DNA from: Armigeres subalbatus
Taxonomy: Eukaryota > Arthropoda > Insecta > Diptera > Culicidae
Assembly (NCBI RefSeq): GCF_024139115.2
Contig: NC_085139.1
Location: forward strand, 74,877,203 to 74,941,202
Direction: 5' to 3'
DNA: 64,000 nucleotides
Within the stretch, counting starts at the first letter, position 1, and each line of letters opens with the position of its first letter. The notes under the pieces are model-generated. The model was not told where the DNA came from. It did no database searches and saw only the letters and a list, made by a program, of their open reading frames with translations. Shown one piece after another: positions 20,705 to 31,990 of this stretch. A program made the position numbers and the translations under genes.

Positions 20705-22265
20705 GTCTGGACCCTTCTAGAGGCCGGACAGGCCTGCGCACCGGTGAGATGCCTGTTGTCTGCCCCGGAGGACAGATCAGGCATCTCGGTGCAGCCTGGC
20801 AGGTGCGAGCCTGGTGGTTTTCGGCTCCGCACCTACGGCACAGCTTACTACGGTCAGGTCCCTTACAGTCATAGGACTTATGACCGTGGCCAAGGCACCT
20901 GTAGCAGGCCTGATTGGGTTGGCTTGTGCTCAGCGAGCACACCGACCAACCCACCTTCAGTTTTACCTTATCCAGCACCTTCTTGGCCTCAGCCATAGGT
21001 ACTTGGAATGAGGCAACTTGCATTCCCGCAAAGCCTTTGCGTAACCGAATCGCGGATTCCTGGATCTCGACATTACACTGATCCTTCAGTGCGTCTACCA
21101 GGTCTCCGGCTTCGGTTATTTCATCCATGCCCTTGCACTGGATGTTCAGGACTGGGCACAGGGCTCTAACCTGGACCCTGTCACCCAGGACCTCTTCCGT
21201 CAACTTTTTATACTCGGAACTCTTCCGAGTAGCATCCCGCTTCAAGACGAGAATCATCTCGCCTTTGCGCGTTCTTCGGATGCAGTTGACATCCCCTCCT
21301 AGACTAGAGAGCTTCTCAGTGCCTCTCATAGTCTTTAGGACTTCGGCGTAGCTTTTATCGTCAGCCTTGACAATGATCGCTTCACCTCTATCCTTCCGCT
21401 TGCCACTCCCACTAGAAGGCGCACCCTTTTCCTCACGGGCTCTACCCTTCTTGGCGGTGGCTGGATCCTTTCCCTTGGTCGCACTCCTTGCGACCTGCTG
21501 GCGGCTTCTTTTCTTCTTTTTAGGATTCACTACCTTTGTCCATGGTAGATCTTCCTCCCGGCGGTCCTCTGGTATCTTCCTAGGTGGAGGTACCATTTTC
21601 CTCTCAGTCTCCACTCGGACCTTTTCTGCGGTCCGTGCCGAGGCTTTATTAGCTACTTTCAGGTCCGCCTCCTGCGTGACCCTACTAAGCTTAGGAGTTG
21701 CTCCGCTGTTAGCCATACGCCGTTTAAGTTCTGCAGTCTGGCTCTCCGCCAGCTGCTTCCCTTCTGCAAGGAGCCGAATCTTCGATTCGGCCTCCTTCGA
21801 GGCCTTCTTGGCTTGGCTAACCGCCAATTCCTTTTCTTCAGTAAGAAGACGGATCTTGTGCTCCGCCTCCTTACTGGCTTCCAGCAAGGACTTCCACTCC
21901 GACTTCGCCTCCACGACTAGAGCGCAGAGGGTTAGTACGGCCTGTTTTAAGTCCTTACTATAATTCACTCGGTTGTCCAGGAAGGACATGATTACGTCCG
22001 AAACGTCCGTAATCACCTCCATCGTCTGGACTCCATCCTCACCGTGGTTAGTCATCACCGAGTTAATGACTTTGGTCAGAGTGGGGCCGTCCATCTTAAC
22101 ATCCACCGGCACCTCTTCCGACCCACCACGTGCTCCGCCATCGCCTCCCCGGCGATCTTTGGGGTGACCGATCAAGGCCACTGCGCCTGGCGAAAGGGTT
22201 CTCCTTGTCGCCATTCGCCTCACCTCCTTCCTTCGTCGTTTTGAAATTTTTAATGGGAAACTCAT
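20695..22265 (-). pseudogene. R1-like ORF1, gag-like nucleic-acid-binding protein
   Basis: About 520 codons. The N-terminal part is basic. A probable coiled coil follows at residues about 115-185 (repeats of EASKEAEHKIRLLTEEKELA type), then a Lys/Arg-rich stretch and a conserved central domain (SYAEVLKTMRG, CIRRTRKGEMILVLKRDA). Two CX2CX4HX4C knuckles lie at about 454-489 (CYRCLGHGHKSYDC, CRRCGAENHQARTC). A third starts CLIC and then loses frame: a one-base change near 20771-20775 gives a false end at 20628. In the other frame the third knuckle and a stop TAA at 20697-20695 appear, overlapping the ORF2 ATG. It binds element RNA. Confidence 0.88.
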
Positions 22266-22897
22266 GTTTGTTGGGTCCCCCTTGCGGCTGCTGTCGAATC
22301 CTGATGGTGTAGTCGCCTTCGCGATCCCATACCTTGCGGCATGCAGGAGGCCATGCGAGGGTTGACACTTTCGTGTTCAGAGCCAGATCAGCGCTAGTCA
22401 GGAAGGAGCATCTGAGCCTACTCCCACTCAGCTACCAGCTGAGCCACAGGATTGTACCGCGTGCCACAAGGCCCGCCACGGTTTTAGGGGACGGAAGACA
22501 GCCTGGCCATTAGCCCATTCGCCGTTTCAGGTCGGTGTCACCCGGCCTTACTAAGAGAATAGAATAACCAGACTACCAGCCCTTGCGTTCACAATATCTC
22601 AATATCCAAAAACAAGACCAATAACATGCAACCAGTATACCATAATCAGGATCTTACTGGGATCAATCCTGATGTGCCAATGGCACTCCCTGGGCTTGTG
22701 CTTTTGAAGCGGCACACAGTCGCTTTGATAGAGTCTGCTCACGGGCACTTGTGGTTTTTTGGGAGGGATTTTAGCAGAGCCCACTGCTAAATCCCACCAC
22801 GCCCTAGGCAGTTCTCCCTGACTCGCAGACAGCTGGGGAGGGGTCGTCAAGCCCTTGGACATGGTCCATGCTGTCCCTACTGTCCCTGCTGCCCCCG
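22266..22897 (-). promoter_or_regulatory. 5' UTR of the R1-like element
   Basis: The first bases on the minus strand read GGGGGCAGCAGGGACAG. About 210 bases (22897 to about 22670) closely match the 5' end of the ORF-less element at 51001-52273. Non-LTR elements carry their promoter inside this region, so conservation of this end in a second element suggests the promoter or RNA-binding end. No TATA box is evident. Confidence 0.6.
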
Positions 22898-22909
22898 GAA
22901 TTGAACGTG

Positions 22910-23060
22910 TAAACATCTTCAACTGAACAACTCAGTTGAATTCAATTGTCTTGCCAAAAAGTTGAACATGATCAACTTTCTTTTCATTCAAGTGAGTTGA
23001 ACGAATTTGTTTAGATGTTCAATTCGAGCGACTTGTTCAATTCACTTGCCCTGTCTAAAC
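22910..23060. mobile_element. MITE, right part
   Basis: It continues the MITE begun at 17236 and ends in the inverted repeat 23017-23060 (ends CCCTGTCTAAAC). Inner words (GTTGAA, TTCAAC) repeat in both orientations, so the whole 198-bp element folds back imperfectly. No clear flanking duplication is visible. Confidence 0.82.
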
Positions 23061-26000
23061 GTTGCATAAATAAAGGTAGAAAGAAGGCTTTCCACAAAAA
23101 AAAAAAAAATTCTCGAAAATTAGTCCTTGGAGCATAAAATGTTAATATCATTGCTACACACCTCAAGGTCAAACAGGCCGAGGAACGAAATTTACGAACT
23201 TCGTCCATGTAACTACATCCAGTGCTGTGGCACTATCTAAACTGCATATTAATGCAGATTTCGCCCCCCTCCCCTTTCCTTTGCCAAAGAAATAGAAGCT
23301 TTCATTAGCCCGAAACGACTGGCGACGATTACGACGACGTATTTAAAACCAAAAAAAAAGCCCCACCAAAACAAAAGTGGCAAAGATTAAGGTTCGAGGT
23401 TACACAAAAAGTGGCATGAGAACCACGTCTGGAACGTTATGTGCTTTGTTCTCGGGTTTTGTGCAGCAGTTTACAGAATATGGCAATGGCAAAAGCGCGC
23501 ACACCACCGTTCGTTGGGGGTGACAGCGACTGGAAAGTCGCGTTTATGGTTTTAGATAAAATATTCTTCCAATAATGCTTGCCTTCGGAATAGAGTGCAT
23601 TAGAAGGGTCCATGTCCATGGGTCCAGTTGAAGGATTTGTCGAACTAGTTTTACGATTTTTTTGCAAAAAGTCCAATTATTTTCATAATCAACAATGTTG
23701 AGAACTTCGGGATTTTTTTAAAGATTTGGGAGGTAAAATAAAACTTTTGACAGTAAAAATTGCTTTGTAAGGATATTATTTTGATAGACCAACACTTTCA
23801 TAACGACTTATCTGATTTCGTAAAAAAAAATCAAACGTCGTTTTTCTCACCACGCAGCGTGACCACATAAAATATTTTTTTTTTCTTCTAAATCATTTGC
23901 ACTTATTTGTGTCCCAAAATTGATTGATTATTTCGATAAATGTACTAACAAGTTTTGAGTAAATACAAAATTTTAATAAGGCGAACCAGTCTTATTGCAG
24001 GTCACCAAAAACAACTTTTTTATATCCTTCTTGCTTCTAGTATTCAGCATTTTTCTGTTCCGACAGTGGTGATGTTAAAGGACGACCGTAGCATTAAAAA
24101 AAAGTCAATGTCTTGTTGTTACTGTTATCGGCCGCAAATTTTCCATGCGAACAGCGTACCTACTTATTTACAAAACATTAGCGCTGCGACTTTTCCCGGG
24201 CAGAAGGGTGACGTGGCGAATAAGAAAGTTTACTAGAAAGTGGCTGATGGTAACCCAACCCGAAGAAACTTCGGACGGTTTAGGCAAATGTGTCAAGTTA
24301 AGACCGACTGCTCTTATTATCGTGTTAAAATAAGGAATTTGAGGGCGATTGCTTTTTTATGCGTTGTGTATTTGATTGAGAGTACAGAACACAGAGAAAG
24401 TAAATTTATACAACATATTATCAAGTGGAACTCAATAAAGCGGAAGATTTCATGAGACTATTAGAATTTTCAAATCAAATTTAGATGACAACAGGAAAAT
24501 ATTTAATTCATGTTCACGTTATGGTTATGCTTTTTGCGATTTTCCATCCTTTTCGATAGTGATAATCGATAACCCCAATCAGGTCCAGTATGAATGAATT
24601 CAACTGGCGAAAAATGAGCCATTATTCATAATTCATGAGCGTGCGGTCCAACCATAAATCAAAATCAGTCAGCGTGAAAAGGCACTTCCCTCAACTCTTG
24701 CAAATCATATACGTTTGCCGATACTGAGGATATGCGATATGTCTGTTACTATCATTCCGATACTGTTTTGAGTAGAATTGTATTGCCGTATTGTCGGAAT
24801 ACTCGGCAGAAAATCCGCAAGAATTTTCAGAGGAATTTCCATAAAAAGTACCGGAGGAATATTTTCTGGAGTTCCTTAAGACATTATGCAAGAACTCCTG
24901 GAGTTTACGCAGCAACTCCTGAATATATTTCTGAACTAATACCCAGAGGTATTTCTGAAGGATTCTCCGTACTTTCCACAGGAATTCATAGAAATACCGA
25001 ATAAAATATTAGAGGAATTAATTTTCAATGAATACCTTCAAAGAAATACACAGAAGAGCCTGCGCAGGAATACCCAAATGAATTTTTACATTAATTCACA
25101 AAAAAATTTTTAGAATGTCCAAAAAATCAGAGAAAGGAATTCCTACTAAACTTATCAGAAATTCACAGAGGGGGTAAATCACTCCCTTCAATAATTCTTC
25201 TGAACTATTAAAGGAAGTGATTTACTTGAGAAATTACGAAAAAAAAATCGCGTAGAAATATTTGCACAAAATTACTAATAGGGGAAGAGGCCCCCAAACA
25301 TTCCTCCCCAGGGGAAAACGCCTTTTTAGGTATTTCCTCATATTTACCGTGTTTGAGACGGCCGTAACAGAACTAGACTTAAAATGATGTAGGTTGGTGA
25401 AAAAAGTATTAAAATAATAAATAGGAAGGTAGGAAAAAACGAAATTTACCACATTTTGATGTAACATCTAACCTTTTGGCGAGGCAAAACGCCCTAGTAG
25501 GACTAACCTACAATGCACTACGTGTTTCCACACACTGTCCATATCAGAATGCTGATTCGCCGACGCGTTGTGCTTTGTTCCCTAAGAGCTGCCAAATGAA
25601 AGGCATAGGCCTCATGAGTTTTCCGGCAACGAAATATCCCCACTTTTTTGAAACGTTAATATGTGTGATTGAGATTTTCTACAATTTTAAGGTAAAAATA
25701 CCCATGAAAATCGTTACAGCTAAGACATTAAAGCAGTGTTTGCTTAGTTAAAGCATATTGCTCCCTACCCTTAATTGTCTTCAGGTATTCTCAGAGAAAA
25801 AAGGTGATAATAAGCAATGTTTTTTTTTCATATGAAAGTTCACATTTCTAAGACCTCCACTTTCAGAGTTACGTAGTCTTCAAACATTTCATAATAATAT
25901 ATGTATTGTTAATTCTCATTTGTGTTAATATGTACTTAAAATACATAATTGGATAATTGCGTACTCTTACCCTAAAAGTGCGTTTTTCAAGTGTCTTGCA

Positions 26001-26290
26001 ATAAGTGTTCTAATAAAACGAATTTCAATAATTTATTTTTTTTTGCCGCTGGGTAACATATAGGAAGAGTAAACGAATTGTCGACATTGATTTGGCAATT
26101 ATAAGTTATTTATTTATTTAGGAGCAAGGAAAACCGTGACATGCAGAAGCTTGCTTCATAAGGGCCACATGTTCGATTGAGAACTAAGTGCGTTCTCTTG
26201 CCCCACTCTACTCTACCGGCGCGTTATTGTTTGTTTTAATTAGCATTCCCGCTAAAGGTGACTCAGCTCGAAATGAGGCACAGCAAGGGC
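23061..26290. other. AT-rich spacer with degenerate repeats
   Basis: A block at about 24790-25160 is made of loosely repeated AGGAATTCC/GAAATTCC words of about 25-35 bases. The rest holds A/T runs and short ORFs without support. No element ends are recognised. Confidence 0.45.
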
Positions 26291-26361
26291 CGATGCACAC
26301 GTAGCGTATTTTTAAAACCAAGTACACGCATCATGAAAAAACGCTACGTAGGCATCGAGCA
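26291..26361. repeat. Hairpin, possible small MITE
   Basis: CGATGCACACGTAGCGTATT near 26291-26312 is the near reverse complement of the AACGCTACGTAGGCATCG segment ending near 26361. This gives about 20 paired bases around a short A-rich centre. Confidence 0.55.
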
Positions 26362-26574
26362 TAATACGTCATACATTTTATTTTTTTTTTTCAAATAATT
26401 GTCTAGCAAATTTCGGTTTTAAGTTGATTGTTCCAGAAAACTATCCAAAAAACTCTCTCAGAAAATTATCCATGGATCTTACTCTGGGAATTCTGAAGAT
26501 TTTTCCTGGAAATCCTGGCCTCAAGTCCAATAAGGTACACTGGGGGAAGTGGAAAAAGGGGGTAAGTGTAATAT

Positions 26575-26900
26575 TTAAACTCCTGAGAATACTTGGATGA
26601 CTTGAAAAGGAACAGTTATTGAAAGCGTTTCCAATTTGGTTTCATAGATCAAATAGGACATAACCCATTTTTAGAAAGGGATAACAGCCATTTAGTTACC
26701 TTAATGCCTATACTGCGGGGAATTTTTGGATGATCAGGAAAGGAACTGCTTTTTAAGGCGTAACCAATTTGTTCCAATTAATAGAACATGAAGAGGTATC
26801 ATGCCTTTGGTTCCCCTTGTAGATCTTAAGGCCTTGGTTATATGTGTACACTCCCGCGAATTCTTGGATGACCTGGAGTGGAACAATTGTTGAAGGCAAA
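26575..26900. repeat. Diverged 135-bp tandem repeat, about three units
   Basis: The landmark TTGGATGA/TTGGATGAC recurs at 26593, 26726 and 26864, each followed by a GGAAC-AGT/ATTG-TGAAGGC-like tail. The period is about 133-138 bases and units are strongly diverged. Confidence 0.55.
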
Positions 26901-29149
26901 CGTTGAAGAAGCAAATCAATTACTTTGGTTTTAGAAACGTCACGTGCAGTAAAAAGGAGAACGTAAAACGAAGTGCCGTATAAAGAGTCCCGTAAAAAAA
27001 AGGTTAAGTGACACTCCGAACTGTGTAACCGCGTGCTTCATCCAACACTGTAAACTGGCGATTTTTCCCATCCCTAGTCGGCATTGTCTAGTTCCCCGTT
27101 TTGCTTTTTTATCAATTTTACCGTCATTGCAGCCATATTTGAGTGCATGGTGGTTCCAGTTACCGTAGCCACTGAATTATTCTTTGAAAAAGCCCGAAGA
27201 GCTAATTTTATAATATTTTCCCTACGATCACACACCATACAATTTAAGTTGTGGTTCGGTAACATAATATTAAACAGTACTGTTTGTAATATTTATTTTG
27301 AAATTTATTTGAGCTCTGCACATTTTTATTCAAGTACATTTTTGGAAAATCACTTTGCTGCAACTTAGCAAAAACGAAAAAGTGGCTTCCGACATGATCT
27401 GATTTATCATTGTTCAGATGAAGTCTGGGTCATTTGGCATAACGGACAATTAATATAATTTTGAACTTCATAAAAGAATGGGTCATTTGGAATTAGGGAC
27501 ATTTGGCATAATTTGGAACTGTGAAAGAGAAAAGAGTAAATCGAGGAATGTTCTGATAAATTTAGAGTGATGGTAGACATTTTTTGGAAGAATGCACGTA
27601 CCAAGACGCAGAACTACTTCCGACGAAGGGATCACATCCATCATTGACTTATTCCAAGTAATAACTACTTCCGAAATAGAAATCTCAATTCCCGTTGTTT
27701 GATGTTGAACAAACACCTACTTTTGAAGAAGGGACGAAATCCAACATTGTCTTAATCCAGGCTAACGCATATTCCAAAAGTAGGAATTATTTAAACTATT
27801 GCCTTATTTCAGACAAACGCCTTCACAACAGGCCGAATCAAATGCACCAAAAGCTCACTTTCAAAGAAGGTTTTTTTCTGGCTTAAAAGTTATTTTTTAA
27901 GGCTTTTAAGGCTTATCCACTCGTCAGTAGTACCAAAGCCAGAGGCACTTGGAAGGAAGAGGATGCGGGATTTGTCACCCTCAGGTCCAACTATGTGACT
28001 TTCCATTGGCCAAAATTTTCTCAAATTGATCTTAATAACAACATAAAAAAACAAACCTTAATAATAACACTTTAAAATTTGAGTAAAAACAGTTAATGGG
28101 TAAAAACAGTCGACGAATGGAAGTTATGAATAATATTGTATAATTTATATATCATATGAAAGTATATACCCTAGATAACAGAATCCGAAAATATTGAAGC
28201 GCAATGTTTATTCAGTCAACAGGTATGGTCTGGCGAAGTGAAAAAAGCTGATGAAAATAAAAAATCATTCTTTACTTTGATTTGTATGCTATGAAGTAAA
28301 TTTTTCTCCAAATAAAAGGTTTTTATATACCATTTCAAAGCTTAAAACCTTAGCTCTTCGTTTTTTTTCGCGGATAATATTTTGAAGGGTTACCTATGGC
28401 CCTGAAAGGGTTCTTAAATATTCCTTCACAAAATATATGTTGCATAGAAACAGTTTTCATTGAATACATATTTTTGGCCGCCCATGCGCATGAGAATTCC
28501 TTATAGTGGTGACAAAAGAGATAACATTGAGGTATAAACAAAGACTAAATCCTGAAAATATGGTCCGATGAAATCCAGAAATATCCTTTGGTGTCCAAGA
28601 TGCGTGTCCTGATGCCATTGAGTGCGTTACTTTCCGGAGGTGCTTGGGTTGGCTTGAGGTATGGAACCCAGGAAGTCGCAGACTAATCTGATATTCCCAT
28701 GGGTGATGAAGTTTCCAAACGGAACTGACTTCCGAATTTGGTAAACCCGACAGTACTATGACTGTGCAGAACGTCAGAAAATCAACAGAACGATATCAGA
28801 ACACTGGTAATCAGCTTTAGTATATCGAATTTTTGGAAGGCAGCATTTTCGATCTTACATTGCGGTAAAAGACCAGGGAATTCAGAGGAAAATAGTTGGG
28901 TGACGGTGGTTTAGATGGGGAAGTACGAGCTGACCTTGTTTAGGTTTGTAGGGAATGTTTAGAGGGACTAAGAACCCGCGTTGAGGTCCTTGAGCTGCCC
29001 TGTTAATGGGGCGAGGCGTGGTGTCAAGGACTGTCTGAAAGCCTCGTGTTGTGGGAACTTACTCCCGAGATCGATCTCAGGATGCCTGTAAGTCCATTTG
29101 AGTTAAATTTGTTTGTACAAGCGCCCATCTTTTATGAAACGTACTCACG
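26901..29149. other. AT-rich spacer with minisatellite-like sequence
   Basis: GGTCATTTGGCATAA words lie at 27425-27510. At about 27620-27870 there are loose units with GGATCACATCCATCATTG and CTACTT-CGAA/TTTGAAG words. These resemble the 51-55 base repeat at 34.77-35.06 kb. No gene is supported. Confidence 0.45.
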
Positions 29150-29680
29150 GTCAAGCAGTTTGACCAACATTGACTCCACCTCTCGTTTATTCAAACATCC
29201 ATCAAGTTTTACCAACAGCGGCACGAACAATCAATTTATTCGACCAACAATATCACACACGAACGACCGAAGCGCCAACTTGATCACCAACCATCAAAAA
29301 TTATATGGGGGTTTGTGCAACTTCACTACAAATGCTCAAACATGTTCGGCGAACATTGACTCCACCCCCGACAACTCAAACGAAAATCAAACCGTTTTAT
29401 TTTTTTACAACCCAGCCGCTAAGGGACGATTCAAATATGACGTCCACTACTTTTTGAGATTTCTAGACCCCCCTCCCCCCTCTGTCACGCTTTTTTGTAT
29501 ACCTAGTATATGCAGTGTCACAAAATCTTAGACCCCCTCCCCCCCTAAAACCTGTGACATCATTGTTGAATGACCCCTAACTGTCAAATGGTTGTTCGAA
29601 CAATTTCACACACGTTCAAACAAAGCAGCAACCATAGCGTTTTCTTGGGGGCGGAGTCAATGTTCGTCCAACTGCTTGAC
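29150..29680. mobile_element. Composite MITE, 531 bp
   Basis: Terminal inverted repeats 29150-29180 and 29650-29680 (GTCAAGCAGTTTGACC type) match with three differences in 31. A further partial copy of the CGAACATTGACTCCACC end lies inside near 29351. The centre holds another palindromic element at 29420-29579. It abuts the end of an I-like relic at 29690. Confidence 0.72.
29420..29579. mobile_element. Inner palindromic MITE, 160 bp
   Basis: The ends TAAGGGACGATTCAAATATG and the complement of CATTGTTGAATGACCCCTA are imperfect inverted repeats. C-rich stretches (GACCCCCCTCCCCCC and GACCCCCTCCCCCC) flank the centre. TA at the ends suits a TA target. Confidence 0.6.
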
Positions 29681-29689
29681 TGGTGTGTA

Positions 29690-29883
29690 CGCTGCATTAG
29701 GAAACAGATGAGGGCGAATAGAGCGTCCATAATGTTAGCAGGTATTCCATAAGTGTCTCTAGGAACCTGTTGTTTAGGGCATCGACAGCCAAAGTGTTCC
29801 ACAGTGTTGCGAACGTCGCAGACCTCGCATCGCATACGGAAAGAGCTCCCGGCGAAACTATGCGAGAACCGAGTGTAGAACAT
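29690..29883 (-). pseudogene. I-like element relic, C-terminal tail
   Basis: The minus frame reads RFSHSFAGSSFRMRCEVCD, then VEHFGCRCPKQQVPRDTYGI, then DALFALICFLM. This parallels the end of the I-like element at 44553 (SHNFGGGPFRSICELCD, VEHFVCRCPKYDYPRNLYGI, FCFLK). The CX2C...HX4C finger is intact. It is cut at both ends, on the low side next to the composite MITE. Confidence 0.8.
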
Positions 29884-30094
29884 AGGGAGATTACGTAAGA
29901 CTGAGACTAAATGGTTAGAAATAAGTTAACCGGCGATGAAAACGAACGCAAGGCGGAATAGTAAGTGTTAATTGTTTTTTTTTGTACTATATAATTATGC
30001 AAATTTGTTTATAATGTATTTCTCTTTCATTTTTGACTATATATGTATTAAACAGTTTCTGAGGATGATCGAAAAAACAAAGTTGAAATGTAAA

Positions 30095-30260
30095 AAACCC
30101 TGAATTAATCCACCTAGCGGTGTTGGTGCCTTTCTCATGATAAAAAATACTAAAAACATGAGTGTTTTTTAGCGTTTTTTGCGCATATAAAATAGTATTT
30201 TGGCCATAGCTTCTGATCCCATAGTCCAATCTGGACAATTTTTAATAGCAAACAATGGGA
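30095..30260 (+). repeat. Dispersed repeat containing CCACCTAGCGGTG, copy 1
   Basis: It contains AACCCTGAATTAATCCACC, then TAGCGGTG, then GTGCCTTTCTC, and later CCCATAGTCCAATCTGG. The same ordered words occur inverted at 43430-43575. It is an interspersed family of unknown class. The 3' limit is uncertain because the R1-like derivative follows. Confidence 0.6.
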
Positions 30261-30360
30261 CAGGATTCCCCGTCGAATGGAACTTGCGAGTAGTTCCGCC
30301 AATGCTAAGTTCCAAAAAGTGCGTCTACAAAATTTTGTGTATGAGTGTATTTACTTTGGA

Positions 30361-31722
30361 CGTCATCATCGACTTTGCGTCATCGAAGCATAATATCAGT
30401 AAGGACCTCAAGAGGAGCTTGCTGAAACTTCGAAAGTCGATGTTGGACGCCAACCTGGAGAGGGCGGTTGGGACGGCCAAGTGCCAACCCGTGAAATCCG
30501 TGGAGTCGAGGTCTACCCAGACTGAGGCCCAAGGATTCGTGGACTCGGGCAAGGTCGAATCGACCGAGGGCGTGCCAGCGAAGACGGTGGAGCCAAAGTC
30601 TACCCAGACTGAGGCTCAAGTATTCGCGGCCACGTTGGGGGTGACTGCTCCAACGGAGCAGATACATAAACGGGGGAGACAGTCTCCAGGGGATGAGCTC
30701 CCTGGGGGCCGTTCCAAAACGCGGAGGTTTACTACCCCGAACAAGGGTACTGGGGCTGGGAAGCTGAACCCCGGCCAGGTACCTCCAAAACCGAGGGAGG
30801 AAGGACCTTGAAAGATCCGTCCACCCAGGAAAGACGGTGGTAAGGGGTTACGGCAGGCTGAAAGCTCTCAGCCGCACCAGACCAGGGAAATAGAGGGAGA
30901 TGACGCCTCCTGGACCCTGGTCAAGACCAAGAGGAAACCGAAGACGTCAAGGGCCGAAACGAAGGCTCAGGCGAAAGAGGGTAGCAAGAAGTCTAGGGTG
31001 GGCGCCAATCGCTTCAGGGGCGATGCCCTAGTCATCAAAACGGACGAGGCTAAGTATTCGGACGTCTTGAAGGCGATGAAGAGTGACGTCAAGCTCGGTG
31101 AACTCGGTGCCGACGTACGTCGAATAAGACGTATCCGGATGGGCGAGATGATCCTCGAGCTGAAGCGGGGCGTCTCGCAAAAGAGCGACGCCTACAAGAA
31201 GTTGGCGGAGGAAGCCTTAGGCGAGACGGTGTTAAGGTGAGGGCACTCACGACGAAGGTGAATCTAAGGGTTAAAGACCTGGACGAGATCACTGAAGTCG
31301 AAGAGCTCGTCACGGCACTGCGGCGACAGTGTGAAGTGGAGACGCCCACCGCAGCCGTTCGGCTACGGAAAGGTCCGGCAGGGACGCAGGTAGCATTGGT
31401 TCGGCTATCTGCAGCGGACGCCTCCAAGGTAGTCAAGTTAGGGAGCGTCAAGGTGGGATGGTCGGTATGCCCTGTGCGCATATACGAGCAACCCGAAGTT
31501 TGCTTCAAGTGCCGGGAACCGGGGCACAAGCAATGGGACTGCAAAGGCCCTGACAGAACCAATCTCTGCCGACGCTGCGGATTGGAGAGACATAAGGCAC
31601 AATGCTGCACGAACCCTCCCAATTGTTTGATTTGTTCCAGCAAAGCTGTGAATAGCAAGCACCCCATGGGGGGTTCAATGTGCCCGGCGTTTAAGCGTGC
31701 TGCAAAATCAAAGTGCAGGTAA
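30361..31722 (+). pseudogene. R1-like ORF1 (gag-like) of the deletion derivative
   Basis: It begins in the helical region (DVIIDFASSKHNISKDLKRS), which matches the other element's DVIMSFLDNRVNYSKDLKQA. Two STQTEAQ repeats follow (near 30514 and 30600), then a basic region, the central domain (DALVIKTDEAKYSDVLKAMK, RRIRMGEMILELKRG) and three Cys-His knuckles: CFKCREPGHKQWDC, CRRCGLERHKAQCC and CLIC...HPMGGSMC. An in-frame TGA lies at 30809-30811 and a shift near 31228-31234. The stop TAA at 31720-31722 overlaps the ORF2 start, as in the full-length element. Confidence 0.85.
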
Positions 31723-31990
31723 AGCAGCTGGCTTGCTCGGCTTCGCCCGAGTGTTTGGTGTGCGCAGGTTTAGAGGAAACGGCGGAACACGTGTTGTTCG
31801 TGTGCTCACGTTTTCGCGCAATGCGTGACCACATGCTTGCCACATGTGGTCTGGACACTACCCCGGACATCCTAGTTCGGAGGATGTGTAAAGACGAAGT
31901 TGGCTGGAACGCCGTTTTATCGGCTATCGCCCAAATCGTCTCGGAGCTACACAGAAGGTGGCGCGTGGACTCAAGGATGGCTAGTTCAGG
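31713..31990 (+). pseudogene. R1-like ORF2 remnant, start fused to C-terminal finger
   Basis: The first codons (now GTG, then QVKQLA) match the ORF2 start MQVTQL of the full-length R1-like element. The text then jumps to CSASPECLVCAGLEETAEHV, the C-terminal CX2C...H finger, and on to FRAMRDHMLATCGLDTTPDI and VSELHRRWRVDS. Nothing of EN or RT lies between. The open frame runs to 32261, but similarity ends near 31990. Confidence 0.82.

Larger units (their letters stand above)
17283..22897 (-). mobile_element. R1-like non-LTR retrotransposon, full length, 5.6 kb
   Basis: On the minus strand the element has a 5' UTR (22897 to about 22266), a gag ORF1, an EN-RT ORF2, a 3' UTR (17747-17311) and a poly(A) tail of 28 (17310-17283). 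It has no RNase H. The target duplication GAATTGAACGTG(T) at 17271-17283 and 22898-22910 shows the insertion is complete. The target was a MITE. Both ORFs carry one obvious frameshift, so this copy is probably recent but not active as it stands. The R1 assignment is inferred from the CCHC gag, the lack of RNase H and the RT motifs. Confidence 0.9.

Noticed and set aside
21367..21963. Plus-strand ORF of 198 codons
   Set aside because: Antisense shadow of the Lys/Glu-rich coiled-coil part of the R1-like gag.
29046..29531. Plus-strand ORF of 161 codons
   Set aside because: It runs through the inverted repeats of the composite MITE and has no domain.
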